From contig NZ_CP014691.1 of assembly GCF_002005465.1 (NCBI RefSeq), forward strand, positions 620,001 to 684,000: 64,000 nucleotides of DNA, read 5' to 3'. Positions 1-8,984 of this stretch are shown here, piece after piece. A program made the position numbers and the translations under genes. This DNA is from Neoasaia chiangmaiensis. GTDB lineage: Bacteria; Pseudomonadota; Alphaproteobacteria; Acetobacterales; Acetobacteraceae. Below the pieces are notes generated by a model, which did no database searches, was not told where the DNA came from, and saw only the letters and a program-made list of their open reading frames with translations. Position 1 is the first letter of the stretch. Each line of letters begins with the position of its first letter.

Positions 1-687
1 GAGAACACCGATTTCCTGCTCCATATGCGCGAACACCTGCTCAAGGCGCTGCGTGACAGAGGCCGTCTCGAGGATATCCTGCTTTTCCGATATCTTCAGA
101 TTCAGATGGCTCGCAATCGTATCCGCCAGCTTGGACGAATCATCGATCTGATTGAGGGAGACCATCACCTCGGGCGCGATCTTCTTGTTGAGCTTGATAT
201 ATTGCTCAAACTGCGAAATGGCCGTCCGACCCAGCGCCTCGGTCTCGCTGTTGGCAGGATTTTCTTCCTGAACTTCCTCGATTTCCGCTTCGAAATGCCC
301 GTCAATGTCGTGGAACTCGGAAATACGCGCCCGACGTATTCCTTCCACCAGAACCTTGACCGTCCCATCCGGGAGTTTGAGCAACTGAAGAATTGTGGAG
401 ACCGTGCCGTAGCGATAGATATCATCGGCACTCGGATCGTCCTGCGAAGCGTTCTTCTGCGCGACAAGCAGGATCTGCTTATCCTCTTTCGTCACCGCCT
501 CAAGCGCCCGAACGGATTTCTCGCGCCCCACGAACAGGGGCACGATCATATGCGGAAATACGACGATGTCGCGAAGCGGCAGCACGGCCATCGTCGGGGC
601 AGGCGACGAAGCCTCCTTCGCTTTAACCGCCGCACTGCGTCCTGACCGCTTCGGTGCAGCCGCCTTTTTGTTGTCGTCTTCACTCAT
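1..687 (-). CDS. lon: Lon protease, N-terminal part (cut by left window edge)
   Basis: ATP-dependent cytoplasmic serine protease that degrades misfolded and short-lived regulatory proteins. About 229 residues are visible: a short Lys/Ala-rich leader, then the Lon substrate-binding (LAN) domain starting with A-V-L-P-L-R-D-I-V-V-F-P-H and containing V-G-R-E-K-S and the run V-L-V-E-G-I-R-R-A-R. The AAA+ and Ser-Lys protease domains lie beyond base 1. The ATG at 687 is preceded by GAGGAG nine bases upstream, a good ribosome binding site. It is the last gene of the tig-clpP-clpX-lon series on this strand, as in many alphaproteobacteria. Identification is firm; only the 3' part is missing because of the window edge. 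Confidence 0.95.
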   Translation of the reverse strand, partial: MSEDDNKKAAAPKRSGRSAAVKAKEASSPAPTMAVLPLRDIVVFPHMIVPLFVGREKSVRALEAVTKEDKQILLVAQKNASQDDPSADDIYRYGTVSTILQLLKLPDGTVKVLVEGIRRARISEFHDIDGHFEAEIEEVQEENPANSETEALGRTAISQFEQYIKLNKKIAPEVMVSLNQIDDSSKLADTIASHLNLKISEKQDILETASVTQRLEQVFAHMEQEIGVL

Positions 688-788
688 GTTTTTGATCTCC
701 TCAGGGACGATCCGAGCGACTGGCACCCAATATGGCATGCCATCGCCAATCAGCGGAAGAAATTCACCGCGACATATCGTTCATTGTC

Positions 789-817
789 ATATGTGGATGA
801 TGTCGCGGCGATGCAAG
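789..817 (-). promoter_or_regulatory. possible heat-shock (RpoH-type) promoter of lon
   Basis: On the minus strand, CTTGCA (817-812) is followed 16 bases later by CACATAT (795-789), about 100 bases upstream of the lon start. This resembles the alphaproteobacterial RpoH layout (CTTG, then a C-x-TAT-like -10), although the spacing to the exact CATAT is slightly long. lon is a classic RpoH target, so the context fits. The match is imperfect and was made by eye. Confidence 0.3.
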
Positions 818-847
818 TAAGTCCGCAGCACAGGCCGGACGGGGCGA

Positions 848-2116
848 TCAGGCGGATTGCTCGGCAGGAAGCGACTTGTTCGAACCGTACACATACACCG
901 GAGACGCCTTGCTCTCGGCAACATCGCGGTTGATTACAACCTCTTCGACATTTTCAAGACCTGGCAGATCGAACATCGTGCCCAGCAGGATATTCTCCAT
1001 GATGGAGCGCAACCCACGTGCACCGGTCTTTCGCGCAATCGCTCGTTGAGCAATCTGCGTCAGCGCATCATCCGTGAATGTCAGGCTGACGCCTTCCATC
1101 TGGAACAGGCGCTGATACTGCTTCACAAGAGCGTTCTTGGGCTTCGTCAGGATTTCGATCAGCGCTGCCTCGTCCAGATCTCCAAGCGTCGCAAGAACCG
1201 GAAGGCGTCCAATAAACTCCGGAATCAAACCAAACTTGAGCAAGTCCTCAGGCTCGACACTCTGCAAAACCGCGCCAAGCCGCTGGCGGTCAGGATCCTG
1301 AACATCGGCTCCAAAACCAATGCCCGAGCCTTTTCCACGCGAACTGATAATCTTGTCCAGACCGGCAAACGCACCACCGCAAATGAAAAGCATATTGGTG
1401 GTATCCACCTGCAGGAATTCCTGCTGCGGATGTTTACGACCACCTTGCGGCGGTACGGAAGCAACCGTACCTTCCATCAGCTTAAGAAGCGCCTGCTGAA
1501 CACCTTCCCCGCTGACATCACGGGTGATGGACGGATTATCCGACTTACGCGAAATCTTGTCGATCTCATCGATATAGACAATGCCTCGCTGTGCACGCTC
1601 AACATTGTAATCCGCAGCCTGCAACAGCTTCAGGATGATGTTCTCGACATCCTCACCCACATATCCGGCTTCGGTCAGCGTCGTCGCATCCGCCATTGTA
1701 AACGGCACGTCGAGAATACGCGCAAGAGTCTGCGCCAGAAGCGTCTTGCCCGAGCCCGTCGGCCCAATCAGCATAATGTTGGACTTGGCGATCTCGACGT
1801 CGTTGTTCTTCTGCGCGTGCGCCAACCGCTTGTAATGGTTATGCACCGCAACGGAGAGGGCCTTCTTCGCCTCGAACTGGCCGATGACGTAATCGTCCAG
1901 AACCTTGCAGATTTCCTTGGGAGTCGGCACGCCATCGCGCGACTTCACGAGATGCGTCTTATGCTCCTCGCGAATGATATCCATGCAAAGTTCGACGCAT
2001 TCGTCGCAGATGAACACCGTTGGGCCAGCAATCAGCTTGCGGACCTCATGCTGGGACTTTCCGCAGAACGAGCAATACAATGTGTTCTTCGGGTCGCCGG
2101 ATTTGTTGTTCATCAT
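848..2116 (-). CDS. clpX: ATP-dependent Clp protease ATP-binding subunit ClpX
   Basis: AAA+ unfoldase that recognises tagged substrates (including ssrA-tagged ones) and threads them into ClpP. The N-terminal zinc-binding domain has C-x2-C at residues 15/18 and C-x2-C at 37/40, followed by Walker A G-P-T-G-S-G-K-T, Walker B D-E-I-D-K, the R-K-S-D-N-P segment and a G-R-L-P arginine-finger region. With the start at 2116 the protein is 422 residues, the usual ClpX length. That ATG follows GGGAGAGGGAG closely. A longer reading to 2149 adds 11 unconserved residues and was not used; the adjacent ATG at 2113 is also possible. It lies downstream of clpP on the same strand and upstream of lon. Confidence 0.97.
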   Translation of the reverse strand: MMNNKSGDPKNTLYCSFCGKSQHEVRKLIAGPTVFICDECVELCMDIIREEHKTHLVKSRDGVPTPKEICKVLDDYVIGQFEAKKALSVAVHNHYKRLAHAQKNNDVEIAKSNIMLIGPTGSGKTLLAQTLARILDVPFTMADATTLTEAGYVGEDVENIILKLLQAADYNVERAQRGIVYIDEIDKISRKSDNPSITRDVSGEGVQQALLKLMEGTVASVPPQGGRKHPQQEFLQVDTTNMLFICGGAFAGLDKIISSRGKGSGIGFGADVQDPDRQRLGAVLQSVEPEDLLKFGLIPEFIGRLPVLATLGDLDEAALIEILTKPKNALVKQYQRLFQMEGVSLTFTDDALTQIAQRAIARKTGARGLRSIMENILLGTMFDLPGLENVEEVVINRDVAESKASPVYVYGSNKSLPAEQSA

Positions 2117-2178
2117 TGCTCCCTCTCCCCTTGGCGAAGGCTCTGACAACCAATCGGCAAAGGAACTCCAATTTCTAG

Positions 2179-2199
2179 GCCGAGCCTATGCGGCTCGGC
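2179..2199 (-). terminator. hairpin between clpP and clpX
   Basis: The arms GCCGAGCC (2179-2186) and GGCTCGGC (2192-2199) are perfect 8-base complements with a 5-base loop. A weaker 5-bp hairpin (2214-2229) lies between this and the clpP stop. No U-tract follows in the direction of transcription. It could attenuate read-through from clpP or act as an RNA processing site; clpX needs its own initiation or read-through. Confidence 0.4.
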
Positions 2200-2251
2200 A
2201 AGTCCCATCCTCGGCGTCATAATCGACGCTCACAAGGATAGGGACAACAAA

Positions 2252-2896
2252 TCAACCACGCTCGGCCAGACCGGGAGGACGCCGCTGCACAACCTCGTCG
2301 ATCAAGCCGAACTGAAGTGCCTCATCCGCAGAAAGATAGCTGTCACGCTCAAGCTTCTGCTCGATTTCCTCAAGCGTACGCCCGGTGTGCTCACGATAAA
2401 TCTCATTCAGTCGCTGGCGGATCAGCAAAATCTCGCGTGCCTGAATCTCGATGTCGGAAGCCTGCCCCTGTGCGCCGCCGGAAGGCTGATGCACCATGAC
2501 ACGCGCGTTCGGCAGACAGAACCGACGCCCCTTCTCTCCACCGGCCAGCAACAATGATCCCATCGATGCCGCCTGCCCGATGCAAACCGTGCTCACCGGG
2601 CTGCGGATGTATTGCATCGTGTCGTACATCGCCAAGCCCGCAGATACGACACCGCCTGGGCTGTTGATGTAAAACGAGATCTCTTTCGAGGGATTGACAC
2701 TTTCCAGATACAGAAGCTGCGCAGAGATAACTGCCGCCACCTGATCGTAAACCGGACCAGTCAGGAAAATGATGCGCTCCTGCAGAAGACGCGAGTAGAT
2801 ATCGAACGCACGCTCGCCGCGGGATGTCTGCTCGACGACCATCGGCACCAGCGCGTTGTTGAAAACCTCAACGGGATCGCGATCCCTCATGGCCAT
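2252..2896 (-). CDS. clpP: ATP-dependent Clp protease proteolytic subunit ClpP
   Basis: Barrel-forming serine protease that works with ClpX (and ClpA) in the cytoplasm. The catalytic triad is visible: Ser111 in G-Q-A-A-S-M-G-S, His136 in M-V-H-Q-P-S-G-G and Asp185 in E-R-D-S-Y. I chose the ATG at 2896, giving 214 residues, because AAGGA lies six bases upstream and the protein then begins [10 protein letters not shown] as in related alphaproteobacteria. The in-frame extension to 2986 has no conserved sequence. Trigger factor is encoded just upstream and clpX downstream, so the three are probably co-expressed. Confidence 0.97.
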   Translation of the reverse strand: MAMRDRDPVEVFNNALVPMVVEQTSRGERAFDIYSRLLQERIIFLTGPVYDQVAAVISAQLLYLESVNPSKEISFYINSPGGVVSAGLAMYDTMQYIRSPVSTVCIGQAASMGSLLLAGGEKGRRFCLPNARVMVHQPSGGAQGQASDIEIQAREILLIRQRLNEIYREHTGRTLEEIEQKLERDSYLSADEALQFGLIDEVVQRRPPGLAERG

Positions 2897-3026
2897 TTCC
2901 GTTCCTTGATTGCCCGGACGCCATACGGGCGCCCAGGACGGGTCTAACATGTTGGTATGGCCACCATGAACTCCCAGAGCCTGCACGTCAAAAACTTGGC
3001 TCCGGGATTCGCCACCATGGCAACGA

Positions 3027-4358
3027 TCAGAGATCGGCAGGCGGAATTTCAGCCAGTTCCTCCGGCGTCACTTCCTTGTCCGTCACTTTCGCAAGCTCGA
3101 TAAGATAGTCGACGACCTTGTTTTCAAGGATCGGACCACGCAGCCCATCCGCTGCCTGCGGATTTTTGCCGAAGAATTCGAACACGGCCTGCTCTTGCCC
3201 CGGATAGCGCATGGCTTCCTGACGCACCGCCTGCATAAGCTCTTCGCGCGAGACTGTGATCTCCTTGGCACGACCGATTTCAGCCAGAAGCAGACCCAGC
3301 TTCACACGGCGTTCCGCAATCTTGCGATAGTCGGCGCGCAGCGTTTCCTCGTCCTTGCCTTCGTCTTCCTCATCCGTCTCGCCGTTCGCACGATCCTGCT
3401 CCACGCGCTGCCAGATCTGCGCAAATTCGGCGTCGATCATGCTTTCCGGTGCCGGGAAATCAGTTTTCTCGGCCAGAGCATCCAGCAGTTCGCGCTTGAT
3501 GCGCAGGCGGGAAAGCTGGGCATACTCGTTTTCGGCCTGCTTCGAGACCAGATCGCGAACCTGCTCGATGCCTTCGAAACCGATTTTCTTCGCCAGTTCG
3601 TCGTCCAGCGCCGGATCGACAGGCTTCTTGAGCGCGTTCGCCTTGATGTCGAACGTCGCGCCCTTGCCCGCCAACTCCTTGGCATTGTAGTCGGCCGGAA
3701 ACGTAACGTTGATTACCTTTTCTTCGCCCGGCTTCATGCCTTCGAGCTGCTCGGCGAAACCGGGAATGAACCCTTCCCCGCCGATCTCGACATTCACATC
3801 CTGCGCCGTGCCGCCATCGAAAGGCGTGCCGTCCAGCTTGCCAACGAAATCAACGTTCAGAACGTCACCCTGCGCCGCCGGACGATCTTCCTCGATGGAC
3901 TCGAAGCTGCGCTGGCGCTTGGCCAGCTCGTTCAACGCCTTGTCCACAACCTCGGCGCTGGGCTTCGCAGTCAGGCGCGTGAGCTCAAGGTTACTGAGGT
4001 CGGGCGTGGCGATGTCAGGCAGGATTTCGAAATCGATCTTGAATTCAAGATCACCCTTGCCTTCGGCACCGGAAACAAGCTCCACCTTCGGCTGCGTCGC
4101 CGGACGAAGCTTCTGATCCTCGATGACCTTGCTCGTGGTGTCGTTGACAGCCTGCTCCAGCACCTCGCCATCGATCGCCGCGCCATAGCGCTGCTTCACG
4201 AGCGAGACGGGAACCTTGCCGGGACGAAAGCCAGGCAGGTTGATGGTGCGGCCCAACTCGGCAAGGCGAGCGGCGCGACGCGCCTCCAGGTCGCCAGCCG
4301 GCACGGTAACGGTGAAGCCGCGCTTAAGACCTTCGGAATGCGTTTGCGTAACCTGCAT
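3027..4358 (-). CDS. tig: trigger factor (ribosome-associated chaperone)
   Basis: Ribosome-bound chaperone and peptidyl-prolyl isomerase that meets nascent chains at the exit tunnel. It has the N-terminal ribosome-binding domain with the signature region [11 protein letters not shown] (about residues 39-49), a central FKBP-type PPIase domain ([11 protein letters not shown] followed by [11 protein letters not shown]), and a long helical C-terminal domain. Its 443 residues are typical. It is first in the tig-clpP-clpX-lon series and lies downstream of tRNA-Leu on the same strand. The start M-Q-V-T-Q-T is the conventional one for the family, with GAGGA about 12 bases upstream. Confidence 0.97.
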   Translation of the reverse strand: MQVTQTHSEGLKRGFTVTVPAGDLEARRAARLAELGRTINLPGFRPGKVPVSLVKQRYGAAIDGEVLEQAVNDTTSKVIEDQKLRPATQPKVELVSGAEGKGDLEFKIDFEILPDIATPDLSNLELTRLTAKPSAEVVDKALNELAKRQRSFESIEEDRPAAQGDVLNVDFVGKLDGTPFDGGTAQDVNVEIGGEGFIPGFAEQLEGMKPGEEKVINVTFPADYNAKELAGKGATFDIKANALKKPVDPALDDELAKKIGFEGIEQVRDLVSKQAENEYAQLSRLRIKRELLDALAEKTDFPAPESMIDAEFAQIWQRVEQDRANGETDEEDEGKDEETLRADYRKIAERRVKLGLLLAEIGRAKEITVSREELMQAVRQEAMRYPGQEQAVFEFFGKNPQAADGLRGPILENKVVDYLIELAKVTDKEVTPEELAEIPPADL

Positions 4359-4518
4359 CTGCCAGGCGATCCTCTTTGAATCGGGTTGCTGTCGTATGTT
4401 CAGGCCGTCGCAACACGATTTATCGCTCCGACAGGCCTGGACCTAGACCAGTTAATGTCGATGCCCTGACCAGACGGGACCAACTCCCAAAGGAGCCCGG
4501 CCGTGGCATTGCGACGTT

Positions 4519-4603
<85 letters not shown>

Positions 4604-4667
4604 TACGTACGTCGAACCTCGCCACACGAGGCATCAAGCGCGCGCCTTTACATGAACTCTTCGATCT

Positions 4668-6092
4668 TCACAAGCCGAGACGCACCGCCTTATCGCGTGC
4701 GGCACCCAGAAAACGGTCCAGATCCTCGGCAATCGGCCAGTCGCCAGCACGCAATCCGGCCTCACCATGAATCCACACACCGGCACAACACGCCTCCCAG
4801 ACCGGCATGCCGGCCGCCAGCATCGTTCCGATAATACCGGCCAGCGTATCGCCGGACCCCGCCGTCGCCAGGGCAGGACTTGCATGATCGTTGATCGCGG
4901 CCCGTCCATCAGGGGACGCAATGATCGTATCAGCCCCCTTCATGACCACGACGGCATTGATCTGCCGCGCAGCATCGCGCGCTGCCTTCAGGCGGTCGTC
5001 TCCGGGTTTGCCGAACAAGCGTGAGAATTCGCCAATATGTGGAGTGATAGCGGCAACACCCCGGAGCCGGTCCGGATTCTCACTTGCCCAACCCAATGCG
5101 CCGGCGTCCGCCAGAACCGTGCGATCAGCGGCAATCAGAACGGGAAGGCTCGCCGCCACCTCATCCGCCGTCAGGCCGGGACCACAAATCCAGACCCGTC
5201 GGCGGTCATCCTTCAACAGCGTCTCCAGCGGCGCGTCATCCACGATCAATCCCGGCGCGCCGAGCTTGTAGGCTGCTGCATTATTACCTGCGCTGATCCG
5301 CACCAGCCCGGCACCGCTCGCGCGCGCGCCGGCTGCCGCCAGGCGCGCTGCGCCCGGCATGGCACCCCCTGCACACAGGCTGACAGCGCCCCTGCTATAT
5401 TTATGGCTGAACGCCGCCATATCCGGCACATGCCATAATCCCGGCTCGTTGTGCCATGTCCTTATACCCTGCTCCTTGACCAACGCCTCCGGCATGCCGA
5501 TGTCGGCACAGATCACGTCGCCACACATCGGGCCACCCGGCGTCAGAATATGCCCGGGCTTCCGCCGCACGAATGTGACCGTCAAAGCCGCCGATGGCAC
5601 ATCCGCCAGAACTGCGCCGGTTCCACCCGATATCCCGGTCGGCATATCGATCGCGACGAGGTGCCGCGCTGCCCGCAGCATGTCGACGATCTGCGCACCA
5701 GGCGCACGGCTGAGACCCGCGCCAAAAATCGCGTCGATGACGATATCCGCACGTTTCACCTCATCGACCGAGAACGGCACCATCGGACCGAACCACCGGT
5801 TGGCGGCCATGGCAGCCGCCGACCCCTCCTGCGGTGGCCCGAGTGCTGCAACGGCCACGGGCCATCCGGCCTCGGCAAGAACTCTTGCCGCCACGTAACC
5901 GTCCCCTCCATTGTTCCCCGGCCCACAAAGCACCAGCACACGACCCGGACGAAAGCGGCGACGCACGGCCCGCGCGACGGCCCAGCCAGCGTTCGCCATC
6001 AGTTGCGAAATGGGCATGGCCTTGCTGGCCTGAATATCCAGCGCATGACATTCGTCTGGATTGGGCAACAACAGGTGTTGGTCGTTCATCAT
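4668..6092 (-). CDS. nnr: bifunctional NAD(P)H-hydrate epimerase / ADP-dependent NAD(P)H-hydrate dehydratase
   Basis: Repairs damaged NAD(P)H hydrates. The N-terminal YjeF_N half (about residues 1-215) epimerises R- and S-NAD(P)HX and contains C-G-P-G-N-N-G-G-D-G-Y-V and D-A-I-F-G-A-G-L. The C-terminal ribokinase-like half (about 225-474) dehydrates NAD(P)HX using ADP and contains I-T-P-H-I-G-E-F-S-R and the catalytic loop T-A-G-S-G-D-T-L-A-G-I-I-G. The ATG at 6092 is preceded by AGGTGG seven bases upstream; a start six codons earlier (6110) is possible. At 474 residues it matches the fused bacterial form. It stands alone, divergent from the small membrane protein. Confidence 0.95.
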   Translation of the reverse strand: MMNDQHLLLPNPDECHALDIQASKAMPISQLMANAGWAVARAVRRRFRPGRVLVLCGPGNNGGDGYVAARVLAEAGWPVAVAALGPPQEGSAAAMAANRWFGPMVPFSVDEVKRADIVIDAIFGAGLSRAPGAQIVDMLRAARHLVAIDMPTGISGGTGAVLADVPSAALTVTFVRRKPGHILTPGGPMCGDVICADIGMPEALVKEQGIRTWHNEPGLWHVPDMAAFSHKYSRGAVSLCAGGAMPGAARLAAAGARASGAGLVRISAGNNAAAYKLGAPGLIVDDAPLETLLKDDRRRVWICGPGLTADEVAASLPVLIAADRTVLADAGALGWASENPDRLRGVAAITPHIGEFSRLFGKPGDDRLKAARDAARQINAVVVMKGADTIIASPDGRAAINDHASPALATAGSGDTLAGIIGTMLAAGMPVWEACCAGVWIHGEAGLRAGDWPIAEDLDRFLGAARDKAVRLGL

Positions 6093-6191
6093 GTGACATC
6101 CACCTCGCACCGAAAAAGAAGAAGACTTGCGTTGATGTTACGAACGAACGAGAAACGGAACCGTTCGCGTTGCCTTTTCGTCAGGATTCCC

Positions 6192-6641
6192 ATGGCCGGT
6201 TCAATTCTATGGAGCCTCGTGCTCGCACTCCATATTCTTTGCATTGCGTATTGGGTGGGCGGCGGCGCCTTCCTCACGCTGACATTGCGCAACAGCATCA
6301 CACTGCTTGAACCGGCAGCCCGCCTCAACGTCCAGTTACAGACCTATTCGCGCTATTGTCGCGGGTTACGGCATATTGTCCCGGTAACGCTTCTGACCGG
6401 ATGGGCGCTTGTCTTCCACGTCGGTGGCTTCGCGATGGTGCCGTGGCCGATCAATGCCATGCAGCTGCTCGGGCTCGTCATGACCGCCGTCTACCTGAGC
6501 GTCGAACTGGGACCACTGCGCGCCGCACGCCGCGCGATCCGGCCGCAACCGGCCCTATTCAACACAATCCGCAACCGCATCGTTATCATGCTTGCGCTCG
6601 GCGCCCTGACCATTCTCTGCGCCGCCATGGGCACGATTTAA
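6192..6641 (+). CDS. small four-helix membrane protein, CopD-like
   Basis: A 149-residue inner-membrane protein with four hydrophobic segments at roughly residues 5-25, 57-78, 86-104 and 128-147. Histidines lie in the first segment (L-A-L-H-I-L-C-I-A-Y-W-V-G-G-G) and before the second (R-H-I-V-P-V). The layout recalls CopD/DUF2269-type integral membrane proteins, but I cannot name a function. The ATG at 6192 follows CAGGA five bases upstream. A longer in-frame reading back to 5451 runs through the opposite-strand nnr gene and is spurious. It is monocistronic as far as can be seen. Confidence 0.75.
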   Translation: MAGSILWSLVLALHILCIAYWVGGGAFLTLTLRNSITLLEPAARLNVQLQTYSRYCRGLRHIVPVTLLTGWALVFHVGGFAMVPWPINAMQLLGLVMTAVYLSVELGPLRAARRAIRPQPALFNTIRNRIVIMLALGALTILCAAMGTI

Positions 6642-6797
6642 TTTCGCTTCCCCGATGGTTGCATCATTGAAATACTTGATTTGTCGGACGAATGGCGATA
6701 ACGCACAGCCACCGTCATGGACCCACAACTCGAATATCGGCTGGCCAATACGTAGCGAATCGGTATTCGACACAATTGTGAAGCATTCGAGAGCAGT

Positions 6798-8957
6798 TTG
6801 AGCCCCAAGAAAACCGCAGCTTCCAGTTCGACTCGCCCCTCCCGGAAGCGCGTCGTCAAATCAAGCGTGTCAGAGGCGGCAACATCGCCGACGCCGGAAA
6901 TCGCCGCATCGCGGCCTGCTCCTGAAGAAGAGAATGCTTCTGCACAGAAGCCGTCGTCTCAGGTGTCCCCTGCTGCCGCCAAAGCGGAAAGCACGCCTGT
7001 GAAACGCGGTCGTGGTCGCCCAAGGAAAGCCGCCGTTGCGCCGGAGGTTGTCGCGGACGTTCCGCCTGCAACAAAGACGGCCGTCAAAAAGACGCGCAGG
7101 AAGACGGAAGCACCGTCAGTTGAAAATTCGCCGGTGAATCAGAAAGCGGCTACTCCTGCGAAGAAAACAGCAAAATCCGCCGCGACCAAACCACGTCAAT
7201 CCAAAACGAAGGTGGCAGGCGCACCGCCTGTCCCTAATGCGGCGGTCGAGGCCGTCGCCTCTCCGGAACCGGCCACCGAGGTCGAAACCACCGCTGTTGC
7301 AGCACCGAAGCGTCGTGGACGCCCACGGAAAGCCACAGCGGCGCCCGAGGCATCCGCGAGCGTAAAGCCGACGAAAAAAAACATACGTCCCAAACCAGTT
7401 CCAGAAACTGAAGACGTCGACGCACCGGTAGTTGCCTCCGAACACTTGGAAGACACGCCTTCCAAGGACATCGAGACGGTTGAAGAGAAGACGGACAGCG
7501 TCTCCTTGCCGCCCTTCTCGGAACTGGGTCTGTCCGAACCGATCATGCGCGCCATCTCTTCCATGGGCTATGAGCGACCGACCCCCATCCAGGCAGCGGC
7601 CATTCCGGTGGTGCTGAGTGGGCGCGACGTTCTTGGCGTGGCACAGACCGGCACCGGCAAAACGGCATCATTCACATTGCCGATGCTGGAACTGCTATCC
7701 GGTTCCCGCGCGCGCGCCAGGATGCCGCGCTCGCTTATTCTCGAACCAACACGCGAGCTGGCACTTCAGGTCGCCGAGAATTTCAAGTCATACGGTCAGC
7801 ATCTGCGTCTTAGCCATGCGCTGCTTATCGGCGGTGAAAGCATGGCGGACCAGCGCGCCGTCCTCAATCAGGGCGTCGACGTGCTGATCGCAACACCCGG
7901 TCGCCTGCTGGACCTGTTTGAGCGTGGCGGTCTTCTGCTGACCCAGGCGAGACTGTTGGTAATCGATGAAGCCGACCGCATGCTCGACATGGGCTTTATT
8001 CCCGATATCGAGCGCATCGTCGGCTTCCTTCCGACCGATCGACAGACGCTGTTCTTTTCGGCCACGATGGCACCGGAAATCCGCAAGCTTGCCGATGCGT
8101 TCCTGCGCACGCCAGAGGAAATCACTGTAGCCCGAGCGGCATCTGTCGCCGCGACAATCGAGGAAGCCCTGCTCGTCGTCGATGAGCACGACAAGCGACG
8201 CACCTTGCGCAAGCTGTTGCGCCATGAAGACGTGCAGAATGCGATCGTTTTCTGCAATCGCAAGCGCGATGTCGATGTTCTCTACAAATCACTTCACAAG
8301 CATCATTTTGCCGTCGGTCACCTGCATGGCGATCTGCCCCAGTCCGTGCGGTCGAGCACGCTTGAGCGTTTCAAAAATGGTGAACTGAAAATCTTGGTCT
8401 GTTCGGACGTGGCGGCACGCGGCATCGACATCAGCGGGCTGTCGCATGTGTTCAATTTCGATCTGCCGTTTCATGCGGAAGACTACGTCCATCGTATCGG
8501 ACGCACAGGTCGGGCCGGAAAACTCGGTCACGCCTACAGTCTGGCAACGCCCTTTCAGCACAATCTGCTGGAAGCGATCGAAAAGCTGACCCACAAGACC
8601 ATCGCACAGCCAGTGATCGACGGTATTGAAACACTGCCTTGGGCCGACCCGGATGCGGAACCGCCGCGTCGCGATCATCGCAGGAAAAACGATCGTAAGC
8701 ACGACAAACGGCGGACACGCCACGACGATGCCCGCCGGGAAGATAGTCGGACCGAGACGCAAGCGCAGCACCCCGAAAAGCCAAGCCGTCGCGCCCCTGC
8801 GCCCGTCGCACCGGCCGCCCATTTCGACCATGATGCGCCGGCAACAGGGTTCGGGTCCGAAACGCCCGCTTTCATGCTTCTACCACGTCGTACACCCAAC
8901 CGAGTTTCGGAGCCGGATCGTCAGGGCCCGGTTCAGCATCGTGGCGAATCCGCTTAA
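6798..8957 (+). CDS. DEAD-box RNA helicase with long basic N-terminal extension
   Basis: ATP-dependent RNA helicase of the RhlE/CshA type. The helicase core (about residues 230-610) has all motifs: Q motif (Y-E-R-P-T-P-I-Q), A-Q-T-G-T-G-K-T, P-T-R-E-L-A-L-Q, D-E-A-D, S-A-T, A-R-G-I-D-I and H-R-I-G-R-T-G-R-A-G. Ahead of it lie about 230 residues of Ala/Pro/Lys/Val-rich low-complexity sequence with AT-hook-like G-R-G-R-P-R-K-A and R-R-G-R-P-R-K-A motifs; after it is an Arg/Asp/His-rich basic tail. The start is a TTG at 6798 after GAGAGCAG. At 719 residues it is far longer than RhlE. The extensions probably bind nucleic acid (inference). The RNA methyltransferase gene follows closely. Confidence 0.93.
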   Translation: MSPKKTAASSSTRPSRKRVVKSSVSEAATSPTPEIAASRPAPEEENASAQKPSSQVSPAAAKAESTPVKRGRGRPRKAAVAPEVVADVPPATKTAVKKTRRKTEAPSVENSPVNQKAATPAKKTAKSAATKPRQSKTKVAGAPPVPNAAVEAVASPEPATEVETTAVAAPKRRGRPRKATAAPEASASVKPTKKNIRPKPVPETEDVDAPVVASEHLEDTPSKDIETVEEKTDSVSLPPFSELGLSEPIMRAISSMGYERPTPIQAAAIPVVLSGRDVLGVAQTGTGKTASFTLPMLELLSGSRARARMPRSLILEPTRELALQVAENFKSYGQHLRLSHALLIGGESMADQRAVLNQGVDVLIATPGRLLDLFERGGLLLTQARLLVIDEADRMLDMGFIPDIERIVGFLPTDRQTLFFSATMAPEIRKLADAFLRTPEEITVARAASVAATIEEALLVVDEHDKRRTLRKLLRHEDVQNAIVFCNRKRDVDVLYKSLHKHHFAVGHLHGDLPQSVRSSTLERFKNGELKILVCSDVAARGIDISGLSHVFNFDLPFHAEDYVHRIGRTGRAGKLGHAYSLATPFQHNLLEAIEKLTHKTIAQPVIDGIETLPWADPDAEPPRRDHRRKNDRKHDKRRTRHDDARREDSRTETQAQHPEKPSRRAPAPVAPAAHFDHDAPATGFGSETPAFMLLPRRTPNRVSEPDRQGPVQHRGESA

Positions 8958-8984
8958 GTCTTGTTCGTGGATGGTCATGACAGG

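Noticed and set aside
857-2146. 429-codon open frame on the plus strand opposite clpX
   Set aside because: It mirrors clpX almost exactly. High-GC codon use leaves long open antisense frames, the translation has no recognisable domain, and clpX is certain.
3195-4379. 394-codon open frame opposite tig
   Set aside because: Shadow of trigger factor; composition is that of a reversed high-GC gene.
6771-6780. 10-base palindrome CACAATTGTG upstream of the DEAD-box gene
   Set aside because: Short palindromes of this size occur by chance, and its position 18 bases before the start gives no firm role.
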